A stretch of 64,000 bases of DNA from Rhizobium sp. C1 (GCF_021026335.1 NZ_JAJNCY010000006.1:124001-188000); one strand, 5' to 3'; counted from the stretch's first letter, positions 46,196 through 55,201 are shown. Notes: a model not told the origin generated them from the letters alone. Translations and numbers: made by a program.

Positions 46196-46462
46196 ATGAA
46201 TGAGGCAGACGCACTGGACATCGTCCAGGCGGCAATATGGACGGTCATCGTATCCGCAGGTCCCGCAGTGGCCGCGGCGATGATCGTCGGCGTCGTCATC
46301 GCCCTCATCCAGGCGCTGACTCAGGTCCAGGAAATGACCCTGACCTTCGTCCCGAAGATTCTGGCAGTCATGGCGACCGTTGCGCTCTCGGCGCCCTTCA
46401 TCGGCGCCCAGATTTCGATCTTCACCAACATGATCTTCTCGCGGATCCAGTCCGGATTTTGA
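46196..46462 (+). CDS. fliQ: Flagellar export gate protein FliQ
   Basis: 88 residues with two TM helices (VIVSAGPAVAAAMIVGVVIA; ATVALSAPFIGAQISIFTNM) and the family core ALIQALTQVQEMTLTFVPK. Start at ATG 46196, 7 bp after flgD. It completes the FliPQR gate. Confidence 0.95.
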   Translation: MNEADALDIVQAAIWTVIVSAGPAVAAAMIVGVVIALIQALTQVQEMTLTFVPKILAVMATVALSAPFIGAQISIFTNMIFSRIQSGF

Positions 46463-46491
46463 AAGCCGGACTTTACGTCCTGCACCCTTCG

Positions 46492-46509
46492 CGCAAGCTT
46501 CGTTGCCTA
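46492..46509 (+). promoter_or_regulatory. Shared flagellar promoter element before flhA (CGCAAG-N8-CCTA)
   Basis: CGCAAG (46492-46497), 8 bases, CCTA (46506-46509), 60 bp before the flhA ATG. Extended identity with the fliF copy: both read TTCGCGCAAGCTTCG. Confidence 0.6.
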
Positions 46510-46568
46510 TCTGTGATGTCATGACGTGCATGAGCGCGGCTTTTATCTCATGATGAGACGGACGAAGC

Positions 46569-48656
46569 ATGGCAGTTACGACATCCGTTCCCACCCCTAA
46601 AGCGGGACCAAACCTGAGTGATGTCGGCTTTGCCGCCGGTATCGTCGTGATGCTGTCGATCCTGTTCCTGCCGATCCCGGCATTCATGATCGATATTGGC
46701 CTTGCGTTCTCCATGGCGCTCTCGGTCCTGATCCTCATGGTCTCGCTGTGGATCCAGAAGCCCCTGGAGTTCTCGTCCTTTCCGACCATTCTTCTGATCG
46801 CGACCATGACGCGTCTGTCGCTCAACATCGCGACGACCCGCGTCATCCTTTCGCACGGGAACGAGGGGTCGCATGCCGCAGGCGGCGTCATTGCCGGCTT
46901 CGCCGAGATCGTCATGTCCGGCGACTTCGTGATCGGGGTCATCGTCTTCCTGATCCTGATCGTCATCAACTTCATCGTTATCACCAAGGGCGCCACGCGT
47001 ATCGCCGAAGTCGGCGCGCGTTTCACCCTCGACGCCATCCCCGGCAAGCAGATGTCGATCGACGCCGACCTGTCGGCCGGGATCATCGACGAGAAGGAAG
47101 CGCAGTCTCGCCGCCGCGAGTTGGAGCAGGAAAGCTCCTTCTTCGGCGCGATGGACGGTGCCTCGAAATTCGTACGCGGCGATGCGGTTGCCGGTCTTCT
47201 GATCACCGCGATCAACGTCTTCGGCGGCATCATCATCGGCTATTTCCGCCACGGGATGCCGCTCGGACAGGCGGCCGACGTGTATGTCAAGCTTTCTGTC
47301 GGCGACGGTCTCGTCGCTCAGATCCCGGCACTCATCGTCTCGCTCGCAGCCGGCATGCTGGTGTCGCGCGGTGGCAATCTGGGCTCGACCGACAAGGCCG
47401 TTATCAGCCAGTTGAGCGGCTATCCCCGGGCTCTCTCGGTCGCGGCCGGCCTGATGGCCGTGCTGGCCATCATGCCCGGGCTGCCCTTCGTCCCCTTCGC
47501 CGTCCTCTCCGGCGCCATGGCCTTCGGCAGCTGGTTCATCCCGCGCCAGATCGAGGCCGAGAATCGCGCGCTTCGCGAGGCCGAAGAGAAGAAGGCGCGC
47601 CAGGTCAAGGAAACCGAGAGCGACTCGGTGAAGAACGTGCTGAAGACCGCCGAAATCGAACTGCTTCTCGGCAAGCAGATTTCGACGCGGCTCCTCGGCG
47701 CTCATCAGGAGCTGGCCTTCCGCGTCGGCAAGATGCGCAAGAAATTCGCCAGCCAATACGGCTTCGTCGTGCCCGAAATCAAGGTCAGCGACGATATCGC
47801 CATCGCCGACAAGAGCTACCAGATCCGCATTCACGGCACGACGGTCGCGTCGAACCAGCTGCGCGTCGGCGAAGTTCTGGTCATCACCGGCGGCGGCCGC
47901 AAGCCGTCGATCCCCGGGGACGATATCCGCGAACCCGCCTTCGGCATGCCGGCTGTGTCGATCCTCGAAACCTTCGTGGAAGAACTGAAGCGCGAAGGTT
48001 TCCACCCGATCGACAATGTCTCTGTGGTGCTGACCCATCTCAGCGAAGTCATCCGCAACAACCTGCCGCAGCTTCTGTCCTACAAAGACGTCAAGATCCT
48101 CATCGATCGGCTCGATCCGGAATACAAGAAGCTGGCGGACGAAATCTGCACGTCGCATATGTCCTATTCGGGCCTTCAGGCGGTGCTCAAGCTGCTGCTG
48201 GCCGAGCGGGTCTCGATCCGCAACCTGCATCTCATCCTGGAAGCTGTGGCCGAGCTTGCACCGCATGTGCGCAAGACCGAACAGATCGTCGAGCATGTCC
48301 GCGTCCGCATGGCCCAGCAGCTTTGCGGCGATCTGGCCGACAATGGCGTGCTGCGCGTTCTGCGTCTCGGCAACAAGTGGGACCTCGTGTTCCATCAGGC
48401 GCTCAAGCGCGATCCGAAGGGCGAAGTCGTCGAGTTCGACATCGACCCGCGCCAGCTGGAGGAGTTCTCTGAACAGGCCTCGCAGGTCGTGCGCGAGTAT
48501 CTCGACCGCGGCATGCCCTTCGTGCTCGTCACCTCGCCGGAAACGCGCTCCTATGTCCGCATGATTATCGAACGGCTGTTTGCGACTCTGCCGGTTCTCT
48601 CCCATGTCGAGCTTGCCAAGGGCATCGAAATCAAGATCCTGGGCTCGATCTCATGA
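46569..48656 (+). CDS. flhA: Flagellar export gate protein FlhA
   Basis: 695 residues: eight TM helices in the first 330 residues, with the FHIPEP-type conserved region ([40 protein letters not shown]), then a linker and the large cytoplasmic domain that docks export chaperones. The ATG overlap with fliR (ATGA) couples translation. Confidence 0.98.
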   Translation: MAVTTSVPTPKAGPNLSDVGFAAGIVVMLSILFLPIPAFMIDIGLAFSMALSVLILMVSLWIQKPLEFSSFPTILLIATMTRLSLNIATTRVILSHGNEGSHAAGGVIAGFAEIVMSGDFVIGVIVFLILIVINFIVITKGATRIAEVGARFTLDAIPGKQMSIDADLSAGIIDEKEAQSRRRELEQESSFFGAMDGASKFVRGDAVAGLLITAINVFGGIIIGYFRHGMPLGQAADVYVKLSVGDGLVAQIPALIVSLAAGMLVSRGGNLGSTDKAVISQLSGYPRALSVAAGLMAVLAIMPGLPFVPFAVLSGAMAFGSWFIPRQIEAENRALREAEEKKARQVKETESDSVKNVLKTAEIELLLGKQISTRLLGAHQELAFRVGKMRKKFASQYGFVVPEIKVSDDIAIADKSYQIRIHGTTVASNQLRVGEVLVITGGGRKPSIPGDDIREPAFGMPAVSILETFVEELKREGFHPIDNVSVVLTHLSEVIRNNLPQLLSYKDVKILIDRLDPEYKKLADEICTSHMSYSGLQAVLKLLLAERVSIRNLHLILEAVAELAPHVRKTEQIVEHVRVRMAQQLCGDLADNGVLRVLRLGNKWDLVFHQALKRDPKGEVVEFDIDPRQLEEFSEQASQVVREYLDRGMPFVLVTSPETRSYVRMIIERLFATLPVLSHVELAKGIEIKILGSIS

Positions 48657-49405
48657 TCAACGATCCGCAAGGGACGGTGCTTGCACTCTTTGCGGTCTTC
48701 TGTCGGGTGGGCGGCTGTTTTCTCACGCTTCCCGGTTTTTCCAGCGCGCGTGTCCCGGTTCAGCTGAGACTTTTCATCGCGCTCGGCGTTTCCATGGCTC
48801 TCACGCCGCTTCTGTGGGACACCGTCTATGCGGTGGCGAAAAAGCCGGAGACGACCTACGTCTCGATCGTGTTCATCGAAGGCATGATCGGTGTTGTGAT
48901 CGGCATGGTGGCGCGCTATTTCGTGCTCGGCCTCCAGTTCACCGGCACAGTCATGACGCTCATGACCGGCTTCAACGCTCCGCCCGCCAATGACATTCTG
49001 GAAGATGGCAGCGAAAACGAAATCACCATCATGATCACTCTTGCGGGTCTGCTGCTACTGTTCATGCTGGATTTCCACCACGTCATCATCCGCGCGCTCG
49101 CGGATTCCTACAAGACCCTGCCCATGGGCGGCGTCTTTGAAGGACGTCGTGCGCTTGTGACGCTGACCAACACGCTCAGCTCCACCTTCATGATCATGCT
49201 GAGGCTGTCGAGCCCCTTCATTCTCTATGGCCTGCTCTTCAACGTCACGGTCGGTTTCGTCAACAAGCTGGCGCCTCAGATGCCGGTCTATTTCGTATCG
49301 CAGCCCTTCATCGTGTTTGGCGGGCTCATCCTGTTCTATTTCGGGATCGCCAGCCTGATCCGGCTGTTCGCGGAGGCCTTCATTCCCCTCTTTACGAGTG
49401 TATGA
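48653..49405 (+). CDS. fliR: Flagellar export gate protein FliR
   Basis: 250 residues with six predicted TM segments; conserved [20 protein letters not shown] and the C-terminal [20 protein letters not shown] match FliR. ATGA overlap with flhA. The following coiled-coil gene starts 7 bp after the stop. Confidence 0.96.
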   Translation: MINDPQGTVLALFAVFCRVGGCFLTLPGFSSARVPVQLRLFIALGVSMALTPLLWDTVYAVAKKPETTYVSIVFIEGMIGVVIGMVARYFVLGLQFTGTVMTLMTGFNAPPANDILEDGSENEITIMITLAGLLLLFMLDFHHVIIRALADSYKTLPMGGVFEGRRALVTLTNTLSSTFMIMLRLSSPFILYGLLFNVTVGFVNKLAPQMPVYFVSQPFIVFGGLILFYFGIASLIRLFAEAFIPLFTSV

Positions 49406-49412
49406 GACAAAC

Positions 49413-49832
49413 ATGGCGGAGAAGGGCAGGGCAGCCAAACTCAAACGTCTCGTGGCCGTTCAGCGCCACATGGAGCGGATCGCCGAGCTTGAGCTTGCCG
49501 AGACCACGCAGCGGCGGCAGATGCTGTCCGCACGCATGGGAGAGGCGATCGAGGCAATCGGTTCCTTCAATCCCGTCCATACGGGCATGAAATCGCAATA
49601 TGCCGCCCAATATGGCCGGCTTTCCGGCGAGGACCAGAACCTCATCGAGGTGCAGGATGCGCAGGAAAAGCAGATCCTGCGCGAAAAGGCCAAAGGCGAC
49701 CGGCTCGAGGAAAACTGGAAAGAGGCCCGCTCGGCGGAAGATCGCGAACGCGAGGACAATGCGGTCATCGATCTGATCGAGATGCGTCTTTCCATGCCAG
49801 CGCCAGCCTCCAGCAAGCTTGGCGAAGGATAA
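49413..49832 (+). CDS. Coiled-coil protein, candidate FliJ analogue
   Basis: 139 residues, almost entirely charged helix (LKRLVAVQRHMERIAELELA, EKQILREKAKGDRLEENWKE). FliJ proteins have this size and two-helix coiled-coil shape, bind FliI and FlhA, and are poorly conserved; no other fliJ is present in the window. Position right after fliR supports an export role. Start at ATG 49413; GTG 49398 inside the fliR end is in frame. Confidence 0.6.
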   Translation: MAEKGRAAKLKRLVAVQRHMERIAELELAETTQRRQMLSARMGEAIEAIGSFNPVHTGMKSQYAAQYGRLSGEDQNLIEVQDAQEKQILREKAKGDRLEENWKEARSAEDREREDNAVIDLIEMRLSMPAPASSKLGEG

Positions 49833-49901
49833 TACGTTCGCAAGATTATTTTGCGCCGCGCGCCTCAAAGGCAGCGGCTTCGAAATGAACGCGAGGCGAA
49901 T

Positions 49902-50495
49902 ATGGCAATTGCTCCCCCCAGCGATATCGTGATGGATGTGGTCAACGCGGCCGATCCGACGCGTGTGCAGGAAGCACAGGCAAAACTCCGGTCGCAGGCC
50001 GCCACGTTGGCCGCAGCCCGGCTCACCCGCGACGACCACGGATTTTCCACCGATGTCGCCAGTCTCGACCGCACGGCAGGCCTGCGCCTGGACCGCGCCT
50101 CGGCTGCAGGGACCGGCGACGCGAAACCCGTCGCGGGCGGCAAGGACGGCCAGACGCCGGAAACCTATCGCAAGTTCGAGGCGATGGTGCTTCAAAACTT
50201 CCTTAAATACATGATGCCGTCCGATAGCGAAGACATATACGGTAAAGGCATGGCCGGTGACATCTGGAAGAGCATGTCGGCCGAACAGATCGCCAATGCG
50301 ATTGCCAAGCGCGGCGGCATCGGCATCGCCGACCACATGATGCGCGGCGGCGTCTACGATCACGGTCTGAAGCCGGCCGACAAGGCGGCAGAAAGTGCGC
50401 GCATCAACGATATTGCCTCGACCATCGCCGCTCAGCAGCAGCGCGTCGGCCTTGCCGATCTGCTGCCCGGCGCCGACACCAAGAACAAGGCCTGA
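49902..50495 (+). CDS. flgJ: FlgJ-like rod-binding protein
   Basis: 197 residues. The rod-binding domain (YRKFEAMVLQNFLKYMMPSD, YGKGMAGDIWKSMSAEQIAN) is at about 88-155 and corresponds to the N-terminal half of enteric FlgJ. The muramidase half is absent; the transglycosylase at 39393 may supply that activity. Start at ATG 49902 after GCGAGGCG. Forms the rod cap. Confidence 0.85.
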   Translation: MAIAPPSDIVMDVVNAADPTRVQEAQAKLRSQAATLAAARLTRDDHGFSTDVASLDRTAGLRLDRASAAGTGDAKPVAGGKDGQTPETYRKFEAMVLQNFLKYMMPSDSEDIYGKGMAGDIWKSMSAEQIANAIAKRGGIGIADHMMRGGVYDHGLKPADKAAESARINDIASTIAAQQQRVGLADLLPGADTKNKA

Positions 50496-50500
50496 CGGAG

Positions 50501-50875
50501 ATGAGCATGTTGGAAGCAGCGCCGGCTGATACCCGCATTACCAATGTTCTGGGCCGCCTCGAACTCATCATCGACAATGAGAATACCCGCCTCGGTGCGG
50601 ACCCGGATTTCGATATCAAGACGTCCAACGCGCAGAAGAGCCGTTGCCTGTACGAATTGACCATGCTGTTTCGGGATACGCGTCCCGAACTGGTGCCGTC
50701 TTCCTTCGCAACGCAGATGCAGGTCCTGAAGACCAAGCTCAACGCCAATGCCCGCAAGGTGCAGGCCCACATGGAGGCCGTCCGCGCGGTGGCGGAACTC
50801 CTCAAGGGCGCGGCGCGCGACGCCGAGAACGACGGGACCTATCAGCAGGAACATTTCCAGTATAGCGAGTTCTGA
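50501..50875 (+). CDS. Small helical protein, candidate FlgN-type chaperone
   Basis: 124 residues. The LYELTMLFRDTRPELVP and LKTKLNANARKVQAHMEAVR helices recall FlgN-family chaperones for FlgK/FlgL, with the L-x-x-N-x-R spacing in the second half. It lies 5 bp after the flgJ-like gene and 8 bp before the next, so it is part of the same flagellar operon. The family assignment is an inference from pattern. Confidence 0.6.
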   Translation: MSMLEAAPADTRITNVLGRLELIIDNENTRLGADPDFDIKTSNAQKSRCLYELTMLFRDTRPELVPSSFATQMQVLKTKLNANARKVQAHMEAVRAVAELLKGAARDAENDGTYQQEHFQYSEF

Positions 50876-50883
50876 GACCCGCC

Positions 50884-51441
50884 ATGCTCAAGCTCGTCAT
50901 CTCCGGAGTCTGGGTCGTGATCGTCGCATTGATCGCGGTCTATTTTTCGGTGCAGATGGCACTGGCTCCCAAGGTTGACGAGGCTGCGGTTGCCCGCAAG
51001 GCGGCGGAAGAAACGGTGCGCGGCGAGCTCACCAGCCTGCCCGTGATCGAGCAGGGCGCCGTGAAAGGCTATTTTCTGACACGGCTGTCCTACGTTGTGG
51101 ACAAGGTGAAGATGGCCTCCATTCACATTCCGCTCGATGTGGTGATCACCGACGAACTTTACACGACGCTTGTCGGCGACCAGATGATCAACCTGGAACA
51201 CAGAAGCAGCTTCGACGTCGCGGCCTTTCGTCAAATGATCAAGGAGGCCGTCAACAAGCGCCTCGGCCAGGACGTTGTCTTCGATGTTCTGATTGAACAG
51301 ATCGACTATCTGTCCAAGGAAGATCTTCGCGCCAGCATGGCCCAGAAGAAGGGAACGATCCAGAGCGGTGAATCCATTGTGAAGGGTGAAGCGCCCAAGG
51401 ATGGAGCAGGTGCCGAGAAGCCTGCAGGTGAGGGGCATTAG
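50884..51441 (+). CDS. Single-TM periplasmic protein with FliL-like layout
   Basis: 185 residues. One N-terminal TM helix (LVISGVWVVIVALIAVYFSV), a short linker and a periplasmic domain with a long helix (FDVAAFRQMIKEAVNKRLGQ) followed by a terminal strand (DVVFDVLIEQIDYLSKEDLR). This helix-strand ending parallels FliL, although it is distinct from FliL at 28079. It ends the flagellar block. The tail is low complexity (Gly/Glu/Lys). Confidence 0.65.
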   Translation: MLKLVISGVWVVIVALIAVYFSVQMALAPKVDEAAVARKAAEETVRGELTSLPVIEQGAVKGYFLTRLSYVVDKVKMASIHIPLDVVITDELYTTLVGDQMINLEHRSSFDVAAFRQMIKEAVNKRLGQDVVFDVLIEQIDYLSKEDLRASMAQKKGTIQSGESIVKGEAPKDGAGAEKPAGEGH

Positions 51442-51756
51442 GGATTTCGTAACGAATAGACGAAATGTCGATTTGGATAACGAACTCTTAAGTTTCGATA
51501 ACGCCTTCAGATAATTGTATAAAATCCGTTTCGGCCTGTTTGTGGGGAGCTTGCGGACGCAGCTTTCCCAATAGAGCGTAAACAGAATACGCCCAATTCG
51601 ATGACAAGCGTTAGCACGGTCTTTAGGGGATTTGGCCTAGTTTCGCCTCACCGCAAGATGTGGTATGAGGCGAGTACCGATGTGCAAACTGTCTGTTCCA
51701 AAGTCCGGGAGAAGCAAGCTCAGCGCCTGTCGTTCCCGAATTCGGGAGGGCCGGCA
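51442..51756 (+). other. Intergenic region before the glycosyltransferase gene
   Basis: 315 bases. The first half is AT-rich with TTAAG and GATAACG words and probably holds a promoter. An ATG at 51601 opens a frame continuous with the glycosyltransferase, but third-position GC is low and there is no ribosome binding site, so this part is treated as leader. I see no other gene. Confidence 0.5.
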
Positions 51757-52569
51757 TTGAATCACATCTCTCATCTCAGGTCTGCCTGCGTAAGCCGCCG
51801 GTCCGTTTTGGGACTGGAAGTCTCCTGCTTTACCTATGCTGAGGCGCTTGGCTTTGTCAGCGAGATGGCTTCGCTGCCGCTTGGGCAGACCATCATCTCG
51901 TTTCTCAACGCCAACAATGCCAACATCATGCTTGACGACGCCCAGTATCGCGAAATTCTTGCGCGGCAGATCATCCTGCCCGACGGAATCGGTGTCGATA
52001 TTGCCTCTACGCTCGTCTATGGCGACAAGTTTCCCGCCAATCTGAACGGTACGGACTTCGTTCCCGCCCTTCTGACCTATATTGATCGCCCGCGGCGCAT
52101 CGGTCTGATTGGCGGCCTTCCGGATGTCGTTGAGAAGGCTGCGGCCAATTTCAAGCGGCATGCGCCTTGGCACGACTTCGTGATCGTTTCCGACGGCTAT
52201 TTCGAAGACGCTGATTCAGGCAAGGTGGTGGAGCGCATCGAAGCCCTGAAGCTCGATGTTCTTCTCGTCGGGCTGGGCAGTCCGAAGCAGGAAAAATGGG
52301 TCGATGCCCACATTCGCACCGAACATGCGCGGCTGGTGCTGGGTGTGGGCGCTTTGTTCGACTTTATCGGCAAGGCCGTGCCGCGCGCGCCGCGTTTTCT
52401 GCGTCGCATGCGTCTGGAATGGATGTTCCGGCTGCTGATCGAGCCAAAACGCCTGTGGCGACGGTATATTCTTGGTAATCCCAGGTTCATCCTGCGGTCG
52501 CTACGCCAGGCCTTCATTGTCCGGATCTTGGGTCGGCGTCATCTTGACGGAAGCAACATTTTCCGCTGA
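51757..52569 (+). CDS. WecG/TagA/CpsF family glycosyltransferase
   Basis: 270 residues from TTG 51757, chosen because GGGAGG lies 7 bases before it and the family domain begins soon after (VLGLEVSCFTYAEAL). Diagnostic blocks: LNANNANIMLDDA, LPDGIGVDIAS, LVGLGSPKQEKWVDAH, GVGALFDFIGKAVPRAPRF and EWMFRLLIEPKRLWRRYILG. Members transfer N-acetyl-mannosaminuronic acid, ManNAc or related sugars onto lipid carriers in polysaccharide synthesis. ATG 51601 is the alternative, longer start. Not a flagellar family, but next to the flagellar cluster. Confidence 0.85.
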   Translation: MNHISHLRSACVSRRSVLGLEVSCFTYAEALGFVSEMASLPLGQTIISFLNANNANIMLDDAQYREILARQIILPDGIGVDIASTLVYGDKFPANLNGTDFVPALLTYIDRPRRIGLIGGLPDVVEKAAANFKRHAPWHDFVIVSDGYFEDADSGKVVERIEALKLDVLLVGLGSPKQEKWVDAHIRTEHARLVLGVGALFDFIGKAVPRAPRFLRRMRLEWMFRLLIEPKRLWRRYILGNPRFILRSLRQAFIVRILGRRHLDGSNIFR

Positions 52570-52774
52570 CGCCGATATACTTGTGCTCAACAAGTTTTTT
52601 AAACTCCGACTTTTTATCAAGTGGTACTAAAATAAGTATCGCTTCTTTGAGCGTGGGAGGGTGAGCGCGATTTATATTTGCATCTTAAAGATTCGCGATT
52701 TCACGTTAACTATTCGTTATCCATGTTTGTTTAACAAAGAGACACAGTTCGCTGTTCGACACAGGGGTCAACGC

Positions 52775-53740
52775 ATGGTTGGGAATTTTTCGATTCGCGT
52801 ATCCGGCATAAAGGACGTGCTGTCGTCCTGTCGCGCGCTCAAGCCGGGAAGATGGGGAGCCGCCGGGCTTTGTGTATTGCTTGGCCTGACTGCCGCGACC
52901 GCAATCGGATCCTTCAATACCGCGAAATCCCTGCCTGCGCAGCTTGTAGCGCTTTCGGATAATGACGCACACGGCGCTGTTACACCCTCTGAAGCGATCG
53001 CGGAAATTCGCCGCCTGACCATGACGCCGGCAGCCCTTCTCAAGGCCGGCGCCGACCTCAATCTCGCTGAAAGCGGTCTCTATGGCGACCGAAGCGCGGA
53101 AGAGTTTCTTGCCTCTGCGATCGAGATTGCGCCGTCTGACAGAGCCTCGGTCATCGATATCAAGGTGAATTCCGGCGAGCCCGCTTTCGACACGGTCATT
53201 GCCAATTACATGGCGCGCAGTCTGAGCGCGCTTGCCCCCCTGGCGCAATCGGGCAATGACCCGATCCGCTTCTCGCTTGTTTCCAAAGCCCGCGTACAGC
53301 CTGCCGCTTCGGTTCTGCTTTATCAGGCGGAGATCGTTGTTCTGTCGCTTCTTCTGGGGGCTGCGGTTATTGCCCTCGGGCTGGCCCGTATCATGCGGGA
53401 TGAAAGTCAGCCGGTCGAGCGTCCCGTGCAACAGGCCTCCGTGGTTCCGCGCGGCATTCTCGAACAGATCGATATGCTTGAGCGCATGTGGCCGTATACC
53501 GGCCGGCAGAATGCAATGCCGGAAGGCTCGAATGACGAGCCGGAGCAGGTCGAGTTGCGGCCGGCGCGCAACATCGTGGTTCGCATGGCGGAGCTTCGCC
53601 AGGAGGCCCTCAAGGCCATCGAGGAGCCGAGCGAAGAGGCGCTGGAAGACGTGCTGACAGACATGCAGTCTCTGCGCGACCAGGTGCGTTGGATCACCGC
53701 GGAGCAACTGCGCCGCCGCCGCAATGCCTACGGACGCTGA
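52775..53740 (+). CDS. Two-TM membrane protein with polysaccharide co-polymerase (Wzz-like) topology
   Basis: 321 residues. TM1 near 26-45 (WGAAGLCVLLGLTAATAIGS), a periplasmic part of about 160 residues (residues 55-185), TM2 near 187-207 (EIVVLSLLLGAAVIALGLAR), then a helical cytoplasmic tail. This arrangement resembles Wzz/MPA1-type chain-length regulators, and the neighbour is a polysaccharide glycosyltransferase. ATG 52775 follows AGGGG at 7 bases; the longer frame from 52661 is not supported. TTAA-N7-TTAT at 52706-52720 lies upstream. Confidence 0.6.
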   Translation: MVGNFSIRVSGIKDVLSSCRALKPGRWGAAGLCVLLGLTAATAIGSFNTAKSLPAQLVALSDNDAHGAVTPSEAIAEIRRLTMTPAALLKAGADLNLAESGLYGDRSAEEFLASAIEIAPSDRASVIDIKVNSGEPAFDTVIANYMARSLSALAPLAQSGNDPIRFSLVSKARVQPAASVLLYQAEIVVLSLLLGAAVIALGLARIMRDESQPVERPVQQASVVPRGILEQIDMLERMWPYTGRQNAMPEGSNDEPEQVELRPARNIVVRMAELRQEALKAIEEPSEEALEDVLTDMQSLRDQVRWITAEQLRRRRNAYGR

Positions 53741-53772
53741 CCTCCGCTGAGCGTCAGGATGAAAATATGAAG

Positions 53773-53794
53773 AAGGCCGCGGATCGCGGCCTTT
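53773..53794 (+). terminator. Hairpin terminator after the Wzz-like gene
   Basis: Perfect 9-bp stem AAGGCCGCG (53773-53781) and CGCGGCCTT (53785-53793), loop GAT, then TTAT. 33 bp after the stop codon. Confidence 0.75.
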
Positions 53795-53910
53795 ATGCAT
53801 TTCTGGGTGCCGGACGTCGGGGCAGGTCCGAGCTCGCGGGATTGTGCTGGAGCACGTCCAGCAGAAGTGCGTAAGCGGTTATGCGTCCGGACTGCTAAAA
53901 AACAAATAGA

Positions 53911-53952
53911 TAGAGCATTTCCGACGATCCGGTTTTCACCGGAATTGCTCTA
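53911..53952. repeat. Rhizobial intergenic palindrome reaching into aglR
   Basis: Outer arms TAGAGCA (53911-53917) and TGCTCTA (53946-53952) and inner arms CCGG/CCGG around TTTTCA form an imperfect palindrome of the common rhizobial type (AGAGCATTTCC...GGAATTGCTCTA). Similar elements are scattered in rhizobial genomes (RIME-like). Its right end supplies the stop codon of aglR. Confidence 0.65.
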
Positions 53953-54972
53953 GGCGGGGGCTGGTCCGGTCGAGGCGCGAACGATCAGCTCGGCCTCCCA
54001 CAATTCCTGTTCCGGCAGATCGGCGTTGCCGTCCAGACGGGCGATAAGCCGTTGCCCGATCCGGGCGCCGGCCGCCCTCAGTGACGAGCGTGTCGTCGTC
54101 AAGGGGACGCTGAAACTTTCCGGGCGCAGCATCGACAGAACGTCGTCATGCGCGATCAGCGAAATATCCCGGCCGAGCTTGAGCCCTGCCTTGTTGATGG
54201 CGCGAACGGCGCCAAGAGCCAGCGCGGTACTCGCGCAGAGCACCGCCGTTGGCCTTTCGGGATGGGCGAGAAATCGCTCCATCGCCCGGAACCCCACCTG
54301 ATCGCTCATGACGCTGTGCTGCACCAGCTCAGGCGCGAGCTTCAGCCCGGCTTCCGCCAGCGCCTTCTCCGCGCCGGTCTTGCGCCGCATGGCAAAGGTG
54401 AAGCGCTCGATCCCGTTCAGTAGCGCAAACCGTTTGTGTCCCAGCTGCAGCAGCAGTTTCGTCGCGGTATAGAAGGCGCCTTCGTTGTCGATGTCGAGAT
54501 AGGGATAGTCGTGAACATCTCCCATTGTCCGCCCGTGCAGCAGATAGGGAATGGAGCACGAGCGCATGAGGTCCACCCGCGGATCTGGGTCGACCACATG
54601 GGCGAGAAAGACGGCGTCGACATAGCCGCTGGCAATCAGCCGTTTCAGTGCGTTGACCTCATCATCAGGGGAGGCGGGAGCCATGACGAAATGGAAATCG
54701 TGCTTCACCGCTTCTTCCGCAAGCCCGCTCAGGAACTCGCTGAAATGGGGATCGCCCCCCAGATCCGGCGCGCTCTGCATCACCAGACCAATCGATTTCG
54801 CCTTGCCGGTCGCCAGCCGCTGCGCCGCCTTGTTCGGCTTGTAGCCGGTCTGCTGTGCGGCTTTCAGCACTCGTTCGCGCGTCGCTTCGCTGACCTCGGG
54901 ATAGCCGTTCAGCGCACGGCTCACCGTCGTCTGCGAAAGTCCCAGCCTGTCTGAAAGCTGCTTCAGGTTCAA
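53950..54972 (-). CDS. aglR: LacI-family repressor AglR
   Basis: 340 residues. N-terminal HTH (LKQLSDRLGLSQTTVSRALN) with hinge (ATGKAKSIGLVMQ), then a periplasmic-binding-like sugar domain. TTG at 54972 was chosen as start because GGGAGGGG precedes it and LacI domains begin directly with the HTH; the open frame to 55152 has no homologous content. It is divergent from aglE; identical CAAAGCGCTTTG palindromes lie before each start, and AglR is the obvious binder. Its TAG stop is inside a repeat. Confidence 0.9.
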   Translation of the reverse strand: MNLKQLSDRLGLSQTTVSRALNGYPEVSEATRERVLKAAQQTGYKPNKAAQRLATGKAKSIGLVMQSAPDLGGDPHFSEFLSGLAEEAVKHDFHFVMAPASPDDEVNALKRLIASGYVDAVFLAHVVDPDPRVDLMRSCSIPYLLHGRTMGDVHDYPYLDIDNEGAFYTATKLLLQLGHKRFALLNGIERFTFAMRRKTGAEKALAEAGLKLAPELVQHSVMSDQVGFRAMERFLAHPERPTAVLCASTALALGAVRAINKAGLKLGRDISLIAHDDVLSMLRPESFSVPLTTTRSSLRAAGARIGQRLIARLDGNADLPEQELWEAELIVRASTGPAPA

Positions 54973-54992
54973 CTTGCCCCTCCCTGTGTTGT

Positions 54993-55004
54993 CAAAGCGC
55001 TTTG
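54993..55004. promoter_or_regulatory. AglR operator copy 1 (CAAAGCGCTTTG)
   Basis: Perfect 12-bp palindrome, typical of LacI-family operators with central CG, 21 bp upstream of the aglR start. Identical copy at 55190-55201; centres 197 bp apart. Confidence 0.8.
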
Positions 55005-55189
55005 GATAAATCCCCGTGCGTTGTCCCCGCTTGCATGCTAATCTAGCCCGAGATCCGCGAGCGATCAAACGTGAAAACCATCTTTCGCAGCGCATAAGTG
55101 CGTTTTGCGCTGCGAAATGCGGGCTGGGCCTGCCAAAGTTGCATGAATCCACTTGACTCTTTGCCGAGATTGATGGGATGAATGTCTTT

Positions 55190-55201
55190 CAAAGCGCTTT
55201 G
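55190..55201. promoter_or_regulatory. AglR operator copy 2 (CAAAGCGCTTTG)
   Basis: Identical palindrome 62 bp before the aglE start, near the expected aglE promoter start region. With copy 1 it could allow repression by looping. Confidence 0.8.

Noticed and set aside
46548-48605. Long antisense frame opposite flhA
   Set aside because: flhA is unambiguous; the antisense product is Asp/His/Arg-rich and featureless.
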